Source of the DNA: an uncultured Collinsella sp.
Lineage (GTDB): Bacteria; Actinomycetota; Coriobacteriia; Coriobacteriales; Coriobacteriaceae
NCBI GenBank assembly: GCA_900554585.1
Contig: USHS01000076.1
Location: 1-6,356 of the forward strand
DNA: 6,356 nucleotides
Reading direction: 5' to 3'
Shown here: positions 6,348-6,356 of the stretch, in pieces
How the letters are laid out: the number at the start of each line of letters is the position of its first letter
Numbering within the stretch: position 1 is the first letter of the stretch
Translations under genes and position numbers: made by a program
Notes under the pieces: model-generated
Told to the model about the DNA's origin: nothing
What the model saw: the letters and a program-made list of their open reading frames with translations, nothing else
Databases searched by the model: none

Positions 6348-6356
6348 ATAGAGAGG
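6348..6356. other. Library index (i5) remnant after the adapter
   Basis: ATAGAGAG (6348-6355) is the reverse complement of CTCTCTAT, the Nextera i5 index S502/N502. The final G is the base expected at the start of the reverse-complemented P5 sequence. The TAG that ends the last open frame is made by this index. Confidence 0.85.

Overview
The window looks like a chromosomal contig from a GC-rich Gram-positive gut actinobacterium, most like Collinsella and its relatives (Coriobacteriia). This is inferred from base composition, codon use and the style of the proteins; there is no rRNA or other phylogenetic marker to prove it. It begins inside prfC and ends in sequencing-adapter sequence, so it is probably a whole short contig with two genes cut at its edges.

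Layout: (1) 1-335, minus strand: the first 111 codons of prfC (peptide chain release factor 3), running off the left edge. (2) 336-550: a divergent regulatory region with a nested 50-nt hairpin (421-470) and an AT-rich operator-like inverted repeat (490-523). (3) 551-2564, plus strand: a tight three-gene operon with a YtrA-type GntR repressor, an ABC ATPase and an ABC-2 type permease. This is the usual layout of a self-regulated exporter system that responds to envelope stress or antimicrobials. The permease carries an 11-residue tandem duplication. (4) 2565-2659: a convergent gap without a convincing terminator. (5) 2660-5085, minus strand, read right to left: a small two-helix potassium-channel-like protein, a LOG-family (TIGR00730-like) nucleotide phosphoribohydrolase and a CLC-type chloride channel/transporter. 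The CLC protein has Ile where CLC exchangers normally have the gating Glu. (6) 5086-5283: a divergent region holding a 58-bp imperfect palindrome that resembles a REP/BIME element. (7) 5284-6314, plus strand: a secreted or membrane-anchored sensor start with a signal peptide, one complete periplasmic solute-binding (SBP_bac_3-like) domain and the start of a second. This is the BvgS-like arrangement. Its signalling output domain is missing because the contig ends.

The last 42 bases (6315-6356) are not genomic. They match the Illumina Nextera read-1 transposase adapter in reverse complement, followed by what reads as the S502 i5 index. The apparent C-terminus and stop codon of the last open frame are therefore artefacts.

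The genes are ordinary accessory or housekeeping functions. I see no CRISPR array, tRNA, rRNA, prophage or complete insertion sequence, and no convincing undescribed multi-gene system. The items most worth checking are the adapter tail, the 58-bp palindrome, the permease duplication, the altered CLC gate and the two nested inverted repeats ahead of the ABC operon.
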